Shown here piece after piece: positions 37,101 to 48,639 of a stretch of DNA of 64,000 bases. This DNA comes from Prochilodus magdalenae (Eukaryota; Chordata; Actinopteri; Characiformes; Prochilodontidae). The notes under the pieces were generated by a model. It was not told where the DNA came from. It saw nothing but the letters and a program-made list of their open reading frames with translations, and made no database searches. The position numbers and the translations under genes are program-made. The DNA is taken from positions 499,001 through 563,000 of the forward strand of contig JAMWET010000129.1 in assembly GCA_024036415.1 (NCBI GenBank), written 5' to 3'. Position 1 is the first letter of the stretch. Each line of letters begins with the position of its first letter.

Positions 37101-39577
37101 ATGCTGCATTCAAATCATACCACCTGAATTTCACATTCTCCTTCATGAATCAAGTCCTGAGGAGATGCATTTACTGAGAAGAAATAAGACAACAAACAAA
37201 GCAACAAACAAATCTGTATTTACAGAAAGTAGATTTAAGAAATGTGTTAGATTATTCATTTGAGTAATATGACTTTTAGACCTTTTTCACTTTTTGTTAT
37301 TTCCTATTTGCCAACTTCTTGTTGAACCACCATTAAAGGCGGATTAGGAAAGTTCAAACAACAACTTGACATTTTAGCTTTGTGGATGAAAGTCAACCCT
37401 AAAACTCCACTGGAAAACCAAACACTGGACACATTTAGGTGGATAAAGCTACCCTACAATTATGAGCCAGCTAAGAAAATAACACACATCAGACACCGAA
37501 TGTGCAAAAACCTGCACAAATATAATGTTAAAAACCGAAGGCATTTCTTATGTGCTTAAGACACCAAAAGCCAGATATGTTATTACGTTTTTTTCACCAA
37601 CACAGTCATCTGGGGCTTCTGTAAAATGTAGCACAAAATGAGGGATTTTTGACAAAAATGGTGGTTGTATACTCAATTGAAAACAAACGGTAATAAATCT
37701 TAATATATCACCATATGTTTTATCACATTACTCAGTATAACACAATATGACTCAAATCTCAATAATATGGCATCCTAATTATATCTTATTGTAAGGCCTT
37801 ACTGATTACAAACCCTAATGTAGCCATTCTACTTTCTCTAGAACGATGCTTTTCATTTTAAGCCATTCGGAATTACTTTATTTACAAGAAAATGGTGTCA
37901 TTACCCTTTATTGCATTTAGCATATGTAGTTATTCAGCCAGCTAGTGCTAAATGACACCAAACAGTCAATATCTGACTACAGATGTTTAATAATAGTATA
38001 TAGAACATTACATATGCATGCCAAATATGCATATGACAGACATGACAAGCCTCAACTTTCCCAGTCAATGGATGTTCCCTTGCTTGACAGCTGTTTATAA
38101 CGGACAGGTAATAAAAAGTGAGCACTAACTAAACATTTTTTATGTAAAGCAATGAAAGGTTATAAATTAGCAATGTTATAAAACTGGATGGACATTTCAG
38201 ATTTTATGAATCTCAGTTAAGTAAGATAATTAACATTACATAATACAGGCATTGTACCAACAGTTCATTGGTATCATTCTGGAGACATGCTAAGTCACAA
38301 TGATCCAATGATGTTCATATTGTAGGTATTATTCTGTAGGCATAGTGGTGAGTTACTGGTAGTATCATAGGTTATCTGTGACCTGGAAAAACTGGAACTG
38401 GCCAGGATAGGAATCGGCTGATATTGACTACTAAAGGCCAGAGTACGCCAATGGGAGAAACATAAATCAAAACAAACAAACAGACACAGATGTTTGATTA
38501 CTGAGGAATTTCCTTTTGATAGTTCTTTTCCTGGACATTCCAAAAAACAGCTGCAAACGCGCGACTGTTCATATTTGTCTGGTCAGTGTACTCTGGCTGC
38601 TTGTGTTGTTTTATTGTGGCGGTGTCAGCTTCTGCCAGGTAGCAGTCCATGTTCACACACAAGCTTTCAGTGATTACTATGTTTATGGAAGATGTTTGTT
38701 ACACTAGTAAATACATATATACACACAGAAAAAATACATTTCTTGTGGAACCAACACATCATGCTCAGAAGCAACCAGGAAAGGATGCCTATTATCATTA
38801 TGACTGTCAGCACATCAGCCCTCACCAGTTTAATTTGAAGGAATTTCATAATCAGACTAAATACTCATCCAAGCAGGGTCTTTCAGGAACACTGCCAACT
38901 ACTGTGCAACTCTTGTGTGACTGATGACAAGTGGAAACATTTCCTGGAGGTGCAACTTAAAAGCTGCGTTATGCTCCCACCTGCTGGGTGCTACATAAAG
39001 TACAAGTCTGCCATACTGTCTACAGCTCAGCACGTGTTCAAGCAAACTCATGTAGTATTACATATCACTGCTGTCAGAACAAAACGTTGTATCTCCTAAA
39101 TGGGAAAGAAGAAAGATATCCCTAATTTGTAATGGAATAATGGAAGTTAATGTAACAAGATTGTGATTTTCTACTGGTCCATTCATTGTGAGACAACACA
39201 AAACGCTAACTGGAATTTTCAAATTATAGTTGTTTTTTCCCTGCTCTATAGGCCATACATGCTGAACTATCCAAGCTGGTGAAGAGACAAGCAGGAGTCA
39301 CTGAGATGCAGAAGTGGAACCCAAAATCTGCTCAGCTGCTCGGGGAGAACATAGCACCATTCATTAAACCCCCAAAAAAGAAGCCCCCTGTGAGTGAATT
39401 ACTGCCACCAGAAAAACTAGAGTGTTTGGGGGAAAGGGTGGCAAATAAATAAATACATCTCTCTTTTCTTCTTTTATCTTGTTGTTTCAGGGCATGTCAT
39501 GGAAGCTTCTACTTGGTGCTCTGGTGGTGGCCTTGGGCAGTTTAGTCACCTCAGTGGTCCTGACTGCACGAAACTAA
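30891..39577 (+). CDS. fkbp8: FKBP8-family tail-anchored peptidyl-prolyl isomerase/co-chaperone (C-terminal five exons)
   Basis: Five exons (30891-31108, 33350-33528, 34180-34257, 39252-39389, 39491-39577) join in frame with AG/GT borders to give the last ~233 residues and a stop. The first exon opens with the final strand of an FKBP fold (PAWTPILYQLQL) and continues into a TPR helix (IRIGNQKRERGNFYFQREEY). The next exons give TPR units (VKCLNNMAAAQLKLEQYSEA; VKALFRKGK; DQGEYEEAMETLKKALKLEP), then a Pro/Lys linker and a hydrophobic segment ending TARN. This order is that of FKBP8 (FKBP38), anchored in the outer mitochondrial and ER membranes, where it binds Hsp90, Bcl-2 proteins and mitophagy factors. 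That role is family knowledge. The N-terminus and most of the FKBP domain were not found, so the entry is partial. Fish have more than one FKBP8-like gene (fkbp8, fkbp16); the paralogue is unresolved. Family assignment is confident, the exact symbol less so. Confidence 0.88.
32560..32960. other. Possible conserved regulatory element in the FKBP8-family intron
   Basis: This intron stretch has retained CpGs, few simple repeats, a SOX-like aacaataatgg (32761-32771) and a homeodomain-rich taatcatgataattg (32875-32889). The pattern suggests constraint, but conservation cannot be seen from one genome. Confidence 0.25.
33350..33528 (+). CDS. fkbp8: FKBP8-family exon B (TPR)
   Basis: The acceptor is tgtccacag and the donor is AAG|gtgagg. 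The exon has an acidic run (AEEEEEV), then VKCLNNMAAAQLKLEQY and NVKALFRKGK, the TPR core typical of FKBP8 and of the related FKBP4/5 TPR domains. The VKALFRKGK basic patch belongs to the Hsp90-EEVD-binding carboxylate clamp in this family. Confidence 0.92.
34180..34257 (+). CDS. fkbp8: FKBP8-family exon C (last TPR helix pair)
   Basis: The acceptor is tgtatttacag and the donor is AAG|gtgaga. The 26 residues include DQGEYEEAMETLKKALKLEP, a canonical TPR helix pair ending in the conserved LEP turn. The exon is phase 0 at both ends. Confidence 0.92.
34258..39251. other. FKBP8-family intron of 5 kb
   Basis: No additional exon is required: the frame passes from LKLEPSTK directly to AIHAELSK. The contents are AT-rich unique sequence, with the possible regulatory stretch at 36460-36720. 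Confidence 0.7.
36460..36720. other. Possible conserved regulatory element in the 5-kb FKBP8-family intron
   Basis: Unique-looking sequence with octamer/POU-like gcgtaattgcagcataa, ctaaatgagctcgctc and gcgcattagaaaac words, free of recognisable repeats. The same caution applies as for any single-genome call. Confidence 0.2.
39252..39389 (+). CDS. fkbp8: FKBP8-family exon D (post-TPR helix and linker)
   Basis: The acceptor is ctgctctatag and the donor is CCT|gtgagt. The exon starts AIHAELSKLVKRQ, which matches the helix after the last TPR in FKBP8, and ends in a Pro/Lys linker (KPPKKKPP) before the membrane anchor. It is phase 0 at both ends and follows a 5-kb intron. Confidence 0.92.
39491..39577 (+). 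CDS. fkbp8: FKBP8-family terminal exon (tail anchor)
   Basis: The acceptor is cttgttgtttcag. The 28 residues contain Trp-Lys followed by about 20 hydrophobic residues (LLLGALVVALGSLVTSVVL) and a short TARN tail before TAA. FKBP8 ends with a similar single-span anchor and an ARN terminus, so this exon is diagnostic of the family. Confidence 0.93.
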   Translation, partial: GMSWKLLLGALVVALGSLVTSVVLTARN

Positions 39578-39763
39578 CTTTCTCTAAAGAGCTCGGATGC
39601 TAACGACTACACAACCATCTCACAGCACTGCAATGAAAGTGAAAAAGGGGGGAAGGGCACTGACCTGTATTACTCTAGCTCAGCTGCAGCATTAATACCC
39701 TCAGACATATGCATAGCATAACGTATGTACAGAGAAATGGTCAGCCTGGTGCATAAACATTGC

Positions 39764-39769
39764 AATAAA
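39764..39769 (+). promoter_or_regulatory. polyadenylation signal of the FKBP8-family gene
   Basis: An AATAAA hexamer lies 187 bp after the stop codon, followed within about 20 bp by a T-rich stretch. This gives a short 3' UTR of about 200 nt. The assignment is by position and motif only. Confidence 0.7.
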
Positions 39770-40203
39770 GATCATGTGCTTTTTTTCCCCGTTCAGGTAT
39801 GAAACTCCTCCCCCGGTAATTGAAGCAATAACTGTTAGAGCTGTTCAAATAAGCTTTATCAGAAGACCTCCCTATGACTAGATGAAGGTTTATTTCAAGA
39901 ATTCTGTCTAATCTAGTGTTGATCTAAATAATGCACAAGGGCAGCTACTTTTAGGCTAATAAAACCAGACTCCACTCTTTTCCAACCACACTAAACTCTG
40001 AGCTCTGTTGCTATTTGACCTGCATGCAAATCCTATTTAGTGATCTCTTATTGTCATGTAAATACAACATCGTGGTTGGTGAACAGTCTTAGGTGGCACC
40101 AAGATAGAAATTTTTAAAAATCATCACAGAGAGAGAATTTTTAAACAGGATCTATTATGCTCATTTTCAATGGTCATAAGCTTATTTTGCCGTCTACAAG
40201 AAA

Positions 40204-40204
<1 letters not shown>

Positions 40205-40246
<42 letters not shown>

Positions 40247-40400
40247 CTTTATTGATCCCAGAGGGAAATTCAAGACAGACGTGTGTAGAAGCAAAAAGAC
40301 AAATAAATAAAGGTAGAAAACTAGAAAAACACACAATACGGACGGAGCTACTGGAACAGGCAGCCACTCGCGTCGGCGCCGGAAGTAAAAAAAATAAAAA
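40205..40400 (-). repeat. LINE/SINE copy with (GATA)n tail
   Basis: A GATA microsatellite (40205-40246) adjoins tactttattgatcccagag (40245 on). In the minus direction this is the standard fish retroposon tail gggatcaataaagtatc followed by (TATC)n. The GC-rich stretch at 40360-40385 (ctcgcgtcggcgccgg) would be its 5' part. The copy is inserted downstream of the FKBP8-family gene. Confidence 0.65.
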
Positions 40401-41485
40401 ATAAAAATAAAAAAAATATTTACATGCTTGAATTTTTTCCCCAAAACACAGTGTGTCTGAAACACACAGTGTGTCTGTTTGAGCTCCTGCGCCTTTAAGT
40501 GCCACCACCCGATAAGACCAAGCTGACTGTGCAGCTCACCCACTGTGTTCTGACTGGTCAACCATTAGAGTGACATCCTGCTACAAGTTCCACCCCGACA
40601 CCACTGTGGCTATTCTTACAATGGCGTTGAGTTAGCTGTATCAGTCAGTCCAAACCTGAATGTCGGGTAGAATGAGTTGGTAGACCTGGTCCCCTTTTGC
40701 AAGCTAGTATTGTAACTCTCTGTGTATTTTGGTGTGCCAAGTTTGCAGGTAGGTGGGCAATAAGAATTATGTTGCAAGATGATGTCACTTTGTAACCAAG
40801 GGAACTCCAACAAGTCATTTCAGGCATCTGGGAAAAGTGATTTCTATGATGAAGAGTTTCTCCTTCTGGAATGTATTTTAGGTTTTACGACTTTGCAGTT
40901 ATAAAGCTACAAAACACTAAAGGAAAAAAATGGAAAAGCGTTACAGGTCCCTTTTATAATGTTACACTTCACTAAACGTCACAACATATCTTCCACCAGA
41001 AATGTCAACAAGTATTTGCATCAAAAAAGCTTCAATGAAGGTTTCATTATTGTGGCATGGCATCCCCATCAAGTGATTTTTTTATAAACATGGTATACAA
41101 ATTCTGTTTTGGACATTACAGCATCTGTCAGTGGACACACACTGTGTCTTAAAGACAAAAAACCATCTGGCCTAAACTGTCTGAGAGCTTCTGTGTTTAT
41201 TTTGGTTTAAAAGATGGATTCTGGAATCTTGGTGATAGAAATTAGGAAAGGATCTTTTTTTTTTTTTTGTGAAAATAAAGGTAATCATGTATATTTTTAA
41301 ATAAAGCTATATACCAGAGTGTTTTCATTATTTCATGTCTGGTCTTCAGTTTTTCATCATTATAATAGTGGAATTTACATACACAATCCAAGAACGCAAT
41401 ACAGTATTAGTCAGAGCAAAGAATAATTTACCGTCTAATTATGTGGTTTACAGGAAAGCAAATATATGTCTCCAGTCTCTATAGT

Positions 41486-41505
41486 AGGAATATATATATA
41501 TTCCT
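41486..41505. repeat. 20-bp perfect palindrome with (TA)5 core
   Basis: aggaa, then (TA)5, then ttcct. It is probably a chance AT-repeat palindrome. Confidence 0.85.
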
Positions 41506-43300
41506 CAGCAGCATGAGGAATCTGAGAAACCTACACAAACCATGGAGAAGGAGTGAAATCACCTGTGAGGAAACACCGTGGTCAGTGCCAAGATGAACAG
41601 TTTGTTGTCACATGTCAAATGTCCAGAAAATCTGGTATCATGGTGGTGGGTGAAATTGCGATGCCAGATCACCTTTGGTCTTCAATACAGGCATGTTGAC
41701 AGCCCAAACTTACTTTCATTTTGTAACATAGCAAATGTAGATGTAATATGTGAACATGCACAGTGCAACTTGTCTCACAAAGCTTACTCTCAACTAGCAC
41801 TTAAATTTCAGGCAATATAACTTTTTTCATTGTTGCATATGCTTCCAAAAGTAGGCCCGATCTAAACACACAGAGTTCATGACCTTGTGAATGTTGCAGT
41901 CAGGTTGGCAACTAAAGAGGGTAAGTCTTTATGAACAGGGTTGGGCAGCCCTGCCTTATTAGAAACAGCTTTTAACCATTAAGACTTCTACACTAAATGT
42001 TTGCTCTGATCTAACACACCTGAATGAACTCATAAAGAGCCTGCAAATGAACTTTAAAGTGCCTGAGCTAACAGAACTGAACAAGGCAAGTTTGAGCAGG
42101 GATAATCCTGAAGCGTGCAGTGGTGTTGCCGTCTTACTCATCTATTATGAACAATAAGGCTAACTTATCTTAAAGCCTGGAAGATTTGAAAATGCTACTT
42201 CAATAATGTCTTCATAAATGTGGATTACTTAAGACAATATTCAAATGTGCATTTGCATTGCTGTGTGGAAAAGCAAAGTCTGCGTGGCATTTCATTTTTT
42301 TTGTCTTTGAATGCTTTGACATATTGCATAACGCAATAACAATCACCTATTTGCAATTGCAGTTTCCTCACCACTGCACTCCACCCATATTAAAACATAT
42401 TTTCAACTCGTTTATACAATTTGCTTGTAATTGTATTTATTATGTCAATAAGAAACTTCTGTCAATCAAATAATGTGGGTGGGATGTCCAGAGAGACTTT
42501 TTAATGCAGAAATTAATAAAAAAAAAAATAGGCTCAAATTTGGTGATAAGCTACTGAAATAAACGTCTACTTAGTGAGACATTTGTTTACAATACACAGC
42601 TAGCTACAGCAATGGCTAGCTGTGACATTTTAACACTCACCAACAAGACAGAAGATAATCCTGTGTATAGAAATTTCTTTTTAATTTTGTCTTGAATAAT
42701 GCACGCTCGTGTGGTAAGTGTACTCAATAGTTAACTCCCCTTGCTATTTCTACTTAACCCCTTGCTATTTCTGTTACTACAAGCTGCACTGGTTCATTTT
42801 ATACTAAACAGATGCCACAAAGAAAGGAATAGCAGCTAACAACTTTTAATCCCCATGCTGACAAATGCTGGATGCCTTATATTTCTCCTGAAATTGAATA
42901 AGCACATTATTTCTCATAATGGTAACCAACTGGAGGATAGTTATTACTCAAACCACCCCAAACAAGATGCATTCCCAGTAATCATTTTTATATAATAAAA
43001 AAATGTGTTTTATTTTTTATTTTTTAGTATTTCCCAACTCCAGTCCTGCAGTTGACCTCCTCTGTGGAGTTTTTCTTTCTGAGGCTGAGTAAATTATTAG
43101 CGAATGGCTAAATACTTCTGGAGCTGAAGGAAAACACTGCAAGTGGATAACAGCATGGGAAGTGGGAAACAATGTCAATAAAGCATCCGTGGCTTCTCCC
43201 TCCTCAAACAGATATAAAATCTCTTCCAAATGTGCACTTGCAATACCAGCATTGGAAATGCATGTTTAGAGTAAAGCTGTTGGAGGACTGCATCTGCTGA

Positions 43301-43322
43301 GGGGGGGTGGGGGGGGGGTGGG
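43301..43322. repeat. G-rich tract
   Basis: Twenty-two bases made of runs of 7, 10 and 3 G separated by single T. It could form a G-quadruplex. Confidence 0.9.
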
Positions 43323-43426
43323 TTGTACTTAGAAGAAGCAAGCTGGAGCAGCATGTGTGCTGGTAGAAAGAGCAACTAGCCCATATGGAAAACACCCAGA
43401 GGGGACAACAGTACAGTTGTTTATCA

Positions 43427-43458
<32 letters not shown>
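43427..43458. repeat. (AAT)n microsatellite
   Basis: About ten AAT/ATA trinucleotide units. Confidence 0.95.
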
Positions 43459-44728
43459 TTCCAGGTTATTAATCTTAACCACACATCTTTACTTATGTTT
43501 CCTATTATTGATGTCCAGATTAAAACCAAACCAGGTGTACAATACTACTCTGAGTACTGAAATATGTTTCTTTCTAGCACATCAAACTTTTCATGATGGC
43601 TGTGACATGTTCAGGGTGGTCCTTTCACATGGAATGTCAGGTATTTGTTGCAAGTAGGCCTATTGGGTTACGGTGCTTTCCCCCCATTAAATGGATCAAA
43701 ATGGTAATAAAAGTGGTAGAAATGGTAAAAAGAGTGGTAGTGGTAAATTTGATAATAGTGGTAGAAAATGACAGTTGCTGAAGAATGTACATCTTTGTGC
43801 TGAATCATGTGACTGGATAGTTTATCCAGTTGATGTGAAGGAAGTCAACCAAGTTTCAGGTTTTAGCACTGCATGGAAAGGTGGTTGGAGTAGCCGTTCC
43901 ATCCTAGCCTGGTATGGTCACTGTTCTGACCAGTTCAGTTGTGGAAAGTGAGACTAACATCTTCATCATCAATAAAGCACAAAAAAAGCTTCAGTGCACT
44001 AGAATGACCCCTCACAATGAGATGCCCTAGAAAATGGCTAATTCATCAGACAGTACCCTAACTACTCAACCAGGGAGGTTTTTGAAACACAGCAGTATTA
44101 ATCAATATAAAAGGCACATTTGTGTGAGATACTTTGTTAACACAAGCTGGTATTTTGTTTATGGATTTAGAAATAAATAGTAAATTTTGGCTGTCGCTGT
44201 CTCTCAGGTGCAGTTTATACCGATGAGGAAAACGCTGCTCATGTAACACATGTCCCTAAATTATATATGTTTGGTGGAGCAGCATTTTAGTTTAACACTG
44301 TTCCTGACGCTGAAATGCGACATTCAAAGCCTTATGATATAAAGCATGTCCATGACACAAACAAAAACATACCAAACTAATTCATGGTCCCTCGGGCTGT
44401 GCACGACCAGTTGGTGGCTGTGGCAGAGCCTGACTCGTAATCGAATCGTTCCTTTAAACAAGTCCTTTTCAACGAATCAGTCGAATTGGTTCACAGCTTC
44501 AGCTGTTACCTATATTAAGTCTCTGTTTACTCTCTGTTTATTAAGTCACTCGTATGGTGAACGGAAAAACGTTGTACATGGAGGATGGATGAAAATTAAG
44601 TTCTAATTCAAGGAATCGTTGAATCAGACTGCAGATTGTTGGTTCATTCTAAGGAATCGGCCCAGTGAACAAAATGGAGCTTCCCATCACCAGTAGTTGG
44701 CTCAAGCCTTAGAGAAAAGAGAAACTGA

Positions 44729-44805
44729 CCAATAGGATTCCTGTAACACATATAATGTCCAATGAGGGTACTCGGTGCATATGGCGTCAACGCGTTCAAC
44801 CCAAT
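44729..44805 (+). promoter_or_regulatory. SERF2 promoter: three CCAAT boxes
   Basis: CCAAT pentamers occur in the same orientation at 44729-44733, 44759-44763 and 44801-44805, about 165-240 bp before the SERF2 ATG. Multiple CCAAT boxes spaced roughly 30-40 bp apart are typical of NF-Y-driven housekeeping promoters. The surrounding sequence (44760-45080) is richer in CpG than the flanks. No TATA box is obvious. The transcription start was not mapped. Confidence 0.55.
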
Positions 44806-44969
44806 CACGTTAGGTGTTTCTTGCATATTTCTCGATATGATATGCCTCGTTGTCAGTCTGGAGAAGAGACGACGGACTGCCTGGCGAACGGTTTCTTGGT
44901 GGGGGAAAAAAACAAGAAAGCGGCCCTTTGGGTGAGCTTATTTGGAAACGAGACGAAGCTGCTTAAAAA

Positions 44970-44976
44970 ATGACGA
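44970..44976 (+). CDS. serf2: SERF2 exon 1 coding part (7 nt)
   Basis: ATG ACG A followed by a strong gtgagt donor. The A is completed by GG from exon 2 to give Arg3. The start was chosen because it restores the invariant MTRGNQRE N-terminus. Confidence 0.93.
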
Positions 44977-46649
44977 GTGAGTATCCGTGTGTCCTCTCGG
45001 GTTGGTAGAACGCTTCTCAAAGCGGTGTCGTGTCTGCGGCCTGTTGTTGACGGTTTGCGGGCTACGTGTTCAAGAGTGCGTTAGCTTTAGCTTCCCCGTC
45101 TGATTAGCATAGTCAGTGATTCTAGTGCATCAACTCGGGGAACGGTCTTTTGTGTAGATTACAAGCAACTGTAATATGAAGGTTGTTGAAATTGCGGTGT
45201 GTTCAAGTGTTCAAGAATATGCTTAAACGTTACAAAATGTTAACGTACTAAGCTTGCTAGCTACAGATTGCGGAGACGCCCAGTGTTCATTGTCTGTGAG
45301 CCAGATGTTATGTGACCCTGTGTCATGTTTGGTTTGGAGAGTCATTTAACAATACATAAACAACTGCTGGGGCTTGAAGCGAACCATCAGCCGTAGTGGC
45401 ATCGTGTCTTTCCTGTTATGTAAGAACCAGAGCACAACTAGCCAACTAGCTAGCTAGCCAGCCTAGTCCTATCGTAGCATAGACAGCTAGTATGAGTTAT
45501 GGACTTAGCATCTTACATCCACTTTTGTCTTTTTAGGGGGAAATCAGCGCGAACTTGCCCGTCAGAAAAATGCCAAGAAGCAAACCGACATGACTAAGGG
45601 CAAAAGAAACGACGATGGTCTTTCTGCTGCTGCCCGGAAGCAAAGGTACAGTAGGATACCTGGCTAATTTTATTAAACCCATCATCTGCTGCTACAAGGG
45701 GTAAAACTCTCGTATTATTCAGTATTTAAAGCTAAAAGAAATGGAGGGGTAAAACAGCACTTTATATTCGCGAAGAAAGTTCTAGAAAGTCTAGGCCGGG
45801 AGCTGAGTTGACTGGGAAATAGCTCGTCAGCCGTGGCCCCGCCCACGCTCTGTTTTCTATATTTCTATGAAGTGTGTGTGTGTTTAAAAACGTTTAACGG
45901 TTTGTTTAAAGGAAAATATGTATTGACATTTTTGCTATGTCATGCATGCATACATTGATCTGTAGATTAACTTATGAATACTTAAGCAATGAGAGTTTCA
46001 TCACATTCATAATGAACATGTAGAGTTCATAATTCTGAGTATGTCCTTAAAGTCGTTTTGCATTAATGTTCCTTTCTTGTACACTTCGCTGTTCTGCATC
46101 TCGGTGGTAAAGTGATTAATAATGTTGCGGCAGTGGAGGTGGGAATGGCTCTGTTGAGGGTTTTCTGTCTGTCTGAGGGGGAGCCTTTCTTTTTCTTTCT
46201 TTTTTTTTTAAAGAGATGTGAGACAAATGCATGTAAATGTGCTTTGCTGCCACTTTTGGTGATCAGGTTGGTGATCCTGATGTTAGTCACAGTAGTGTGA
46301 TTGAAAGGGTTTTATTTTGGCATTCTAATCCTGATGCCCACAGTTGCATAATTTCGTTGCCTTAATGTGTGGGTTTAAGCATGCATGTACGGATGTGGTG
46401 TTTTGTAGGGAAATTTTTACACAAGTTTGTTTATTTTTATAGGGAAATGCTATTCAGTTTAAAAGTTCGACAGGCTTATGTGCTGCTGTCTTGAATTATT
46501 TTGTTTCCAGTTAATGACTTTTCTCCTTTTTTTTTTTTTTTTTTTTTTCCCTCCTCTCCCCCTTTTTATTCTTTTCCCCTAGGGATGCAGAGATCATGCA
46601 ACAGAAACAGAAAAAGGCCAATGAAAAAGGAGACCCAAAATCAAAGTAG
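44970..46649 (+). CDS. serf2: SERF2, small EDRK-rich factor 2 (complete, 3 exons, 60 aa)
   Basis: Exons 44970-44976, 45537-45645 and 46583-46649 join in frame to a 60-residue protein. It has [14 protein letters not shown] at the start, then [20 protein letters not shown] and [18 protein letters not shown], and ends with TAG. This is the whole 4F5/SERF domain and matches the usual SERF2 length of about 59 residues. Family members are small, very basic, largely disordered proteins that bind acidic segments of aggregation-prone proteins and speed amyloid nucleation. SERF proteins also bind nucleic acid. The first exon codes only Met-Thr and one base of Arg, as is usual for SERF genes, so a plain ORF search misses the start. 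Splice borders are ACGA|gtgagt, ttttag|GGGG, AAAG|gtacag and ccctag|GGAT. The gene sits 5 kb after the FKBP8-family gene and is convergent with rasef. Confidence 0.96.
45537..45645 (+). CDS. serf2: SERF2 exon 2
   Basis: The acceptor is gtctttttag and the donor is AAAG|gtacag. The exon encodes [17 protein letters not shown] through AAARKQ, the core of the 4F5 domain. Confidence 0.96.
46583..46649 (+). CDS. serf2: SERF2 exon 3
   Basis: The acceptor is preceded by a very long pyrimidine tract (46525-46580, mostly T and C). The exon encodes [20 protein letters not shown] and ends with TAG. The C-terminus is Lys-rich, as in other SERF2 proteins. Confidence 0.96.
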
Positions 46650-46983
46650 CTTCAAAATGGCTGGAAGGAATCCTGTCACACTAAAATGATCCTCAGTAAA
46701 TGTTAACATTTGGTGTTTAGTAACCATTGGGATTTTCTTTGTGTTCTAATTTCCAGTGTACAAGAGGTTCTTGTACTTTTTCTGTCAGGACATTTTATAT
46801 TGCGTAGCTTCAGGAAGATGAATAATTTTGAGTCAGAATTTGGTTCTTTGCTTCACTGCAGCGTGCAGGTCTCACTTTTCTTGATCAGTATTTACAATGT
46901 AAAAAGCAAGAATTACAGACTGCCCAGCTTGAAACCACAATCTTGTATTTTTTATACCCCCTCCCCTTCCTTTAAAATTGCAG

Positions 46984-46989
46984 AATAAA
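46984..46989 (+). promoter_or_regulatory. SERF2 polyadenylation signal
   Basis: An AATAAA hexamer lies 335 bp after the stop, with a GT/T-rich stretch (tggtgtgggtttttttgg) some 20 bp downstream. This is the expected arrangement for a cleavage site near 47005. Confidence 0.75.
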
Positions 46990-48262
46990 TTGTAGCTCCT
47001 AAACAGACTGGTGTGGGTTTTTTTGGTAATATTTAAATTACTGATACAAACAAGCTATGTAACAAACTCTATGGTAAGAGTAGCACAATGTGGATAATTG
47101 TGTGCTGATTTTCACATAATACTGATGTATGTTCAGATGGGTGTTTGTTTTTCATGAAAAGCCAAAAACAAAAAAAAAGATAAGGTGTGGGACTGGTTAT
47201 TAAACATATTGTAGATGTTTTGCAGCAGTGTTTAGTTTTGCAAATGTCAGAAATGAGGTATGGTGCTGAAAGTGTCTGTTTACTGGTCACAATGACTTGC
47301 AGCTAAACACGATCTAGATTTTAAATGCATGTGCCTATCAGCTTATGGATGCTGAGACCTACAGTTTAGACATTGCAATTTCATAAGGTAAACAGTTTTT
47401 GCTTCATTGTAGCATAAGTCAGCACATCAGTGATGGCTCTATCAAATGGAATAAATAGTTTTGAGAAATAAGGTTGTTTTTATTATTATTTTTTTTTTTT
47501 TTTACATCAAGCTGCACTTTTATAGAGCAGACAGGACCAATTAAGTTCTGTTAAATGTAGTCCTGCGAAACAGTCATCTGAAACATGATCTGCCTTGTCA
47601 ACACAAAGTTGGAAAGTACATGTACATCTAGGTTGCATTTACATTAGGTTCTTATCAGTTGGTATATTTGAGGTAAACGCATATATGGAATGGGACAGAC
47701 AAATGGCAGCTTCCATGCCACTGCATTCATCAATGTCCTGGATGCCACATCAATACCAGTAAACGAGTATGGAATATTAACTTGCATTTAACAGCTGTTG
47801 AAATGAATGAAAGACCATATGAATAGATAAAAAGAATTAAAATTCTGTCATAGATGTGGTGTTGTAACTGTAGGATAAAGTTTACTTTTCAAATAATGTA
47901 AATGGGTCACCTTCAGACAGCGAGGACTTGGACCCACATTCTGTTATTTACTAAAAACAGAAATGTATTAACAGAATGACCAGTTCAGCAGCATCAAGAT
48001 TCTAAAACTCCTCCAGGATACCAGGAACAACAGTCATGCATGTTTTAACATTCATAAACAGTGGCTTTATGTATTCCAGAAGGGCACTGCTGTCTTTGTT
48101 TACATTACCACAAGACATAACATGGATATTTGTAGTTTGTAGAAATGTACTATTTAAAAGAGGGCACAGTTTTGACTCTGTTCTAAGGCATTCTAACCAT
48201 CTTTGATACTCATGCAGGACTATAAAATGACCAGCAAGTCAACAAGTATGATCAAAATACCT

Positions 48263-48268
48263 TTTATT
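48263..48268 (-). promoter_or_regulatory. candidate rasef polyadenylation signal
   Basis: An AATAAA on the minus strand lies about 1.03 kb after the rasef stop codon. It would give a ~1-kb 3' UTR containing the inverted-repeat element at 48.64-49.16 kb. No AATAAA closer to the stop was noticed on this strand. Confidence 0.45.
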
Positions 48269-48639
48269 TTTAATAATAGCCAAATCAATATATACAAAAA
48301 ATACATTTAAAATAACATAAAAAAACCAAACAGAAAAATAAATACTGATCCACATCCTAAAGTAAAGGTGGAATTTGATCTTTTCAACACACAATCAGTG
48401 ACAAAAGCCCTTGTGAACTAAACCATCAAAGTGCTTTGCATCTGCTTAAAACTTTAAAAATCATAAAGCATCACATAAGGGGTGATCATCAAATTGCAAA
48501 AATATCTTAAAATATCTTAAAATATCTTGCAGCTTGAACTGTTATTACAATAGTAGCTTACAATCACCAAACACTTCATTAGACACAGCTTCATGTGTAT
48601 ATATACACCAAGTGTCCTATTTAGCAGCTCAAATGACCA

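Larger units (their letters stand above)
41000..44728. other. Intergenic between the FKBP8-family gene and SERF2
   Basis: No gene was recognised. It holds the simple repeats listed separately and, at 44410-44650, several near copies of a gaatcg/cgaatc word (cgaatcgttcc, aacgaatcagtcgaattgg, ggaatcgttgaatcag). These suggest a small degenerate repeat just upstream of the SERF2 promoter. Confidence 0.5.
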
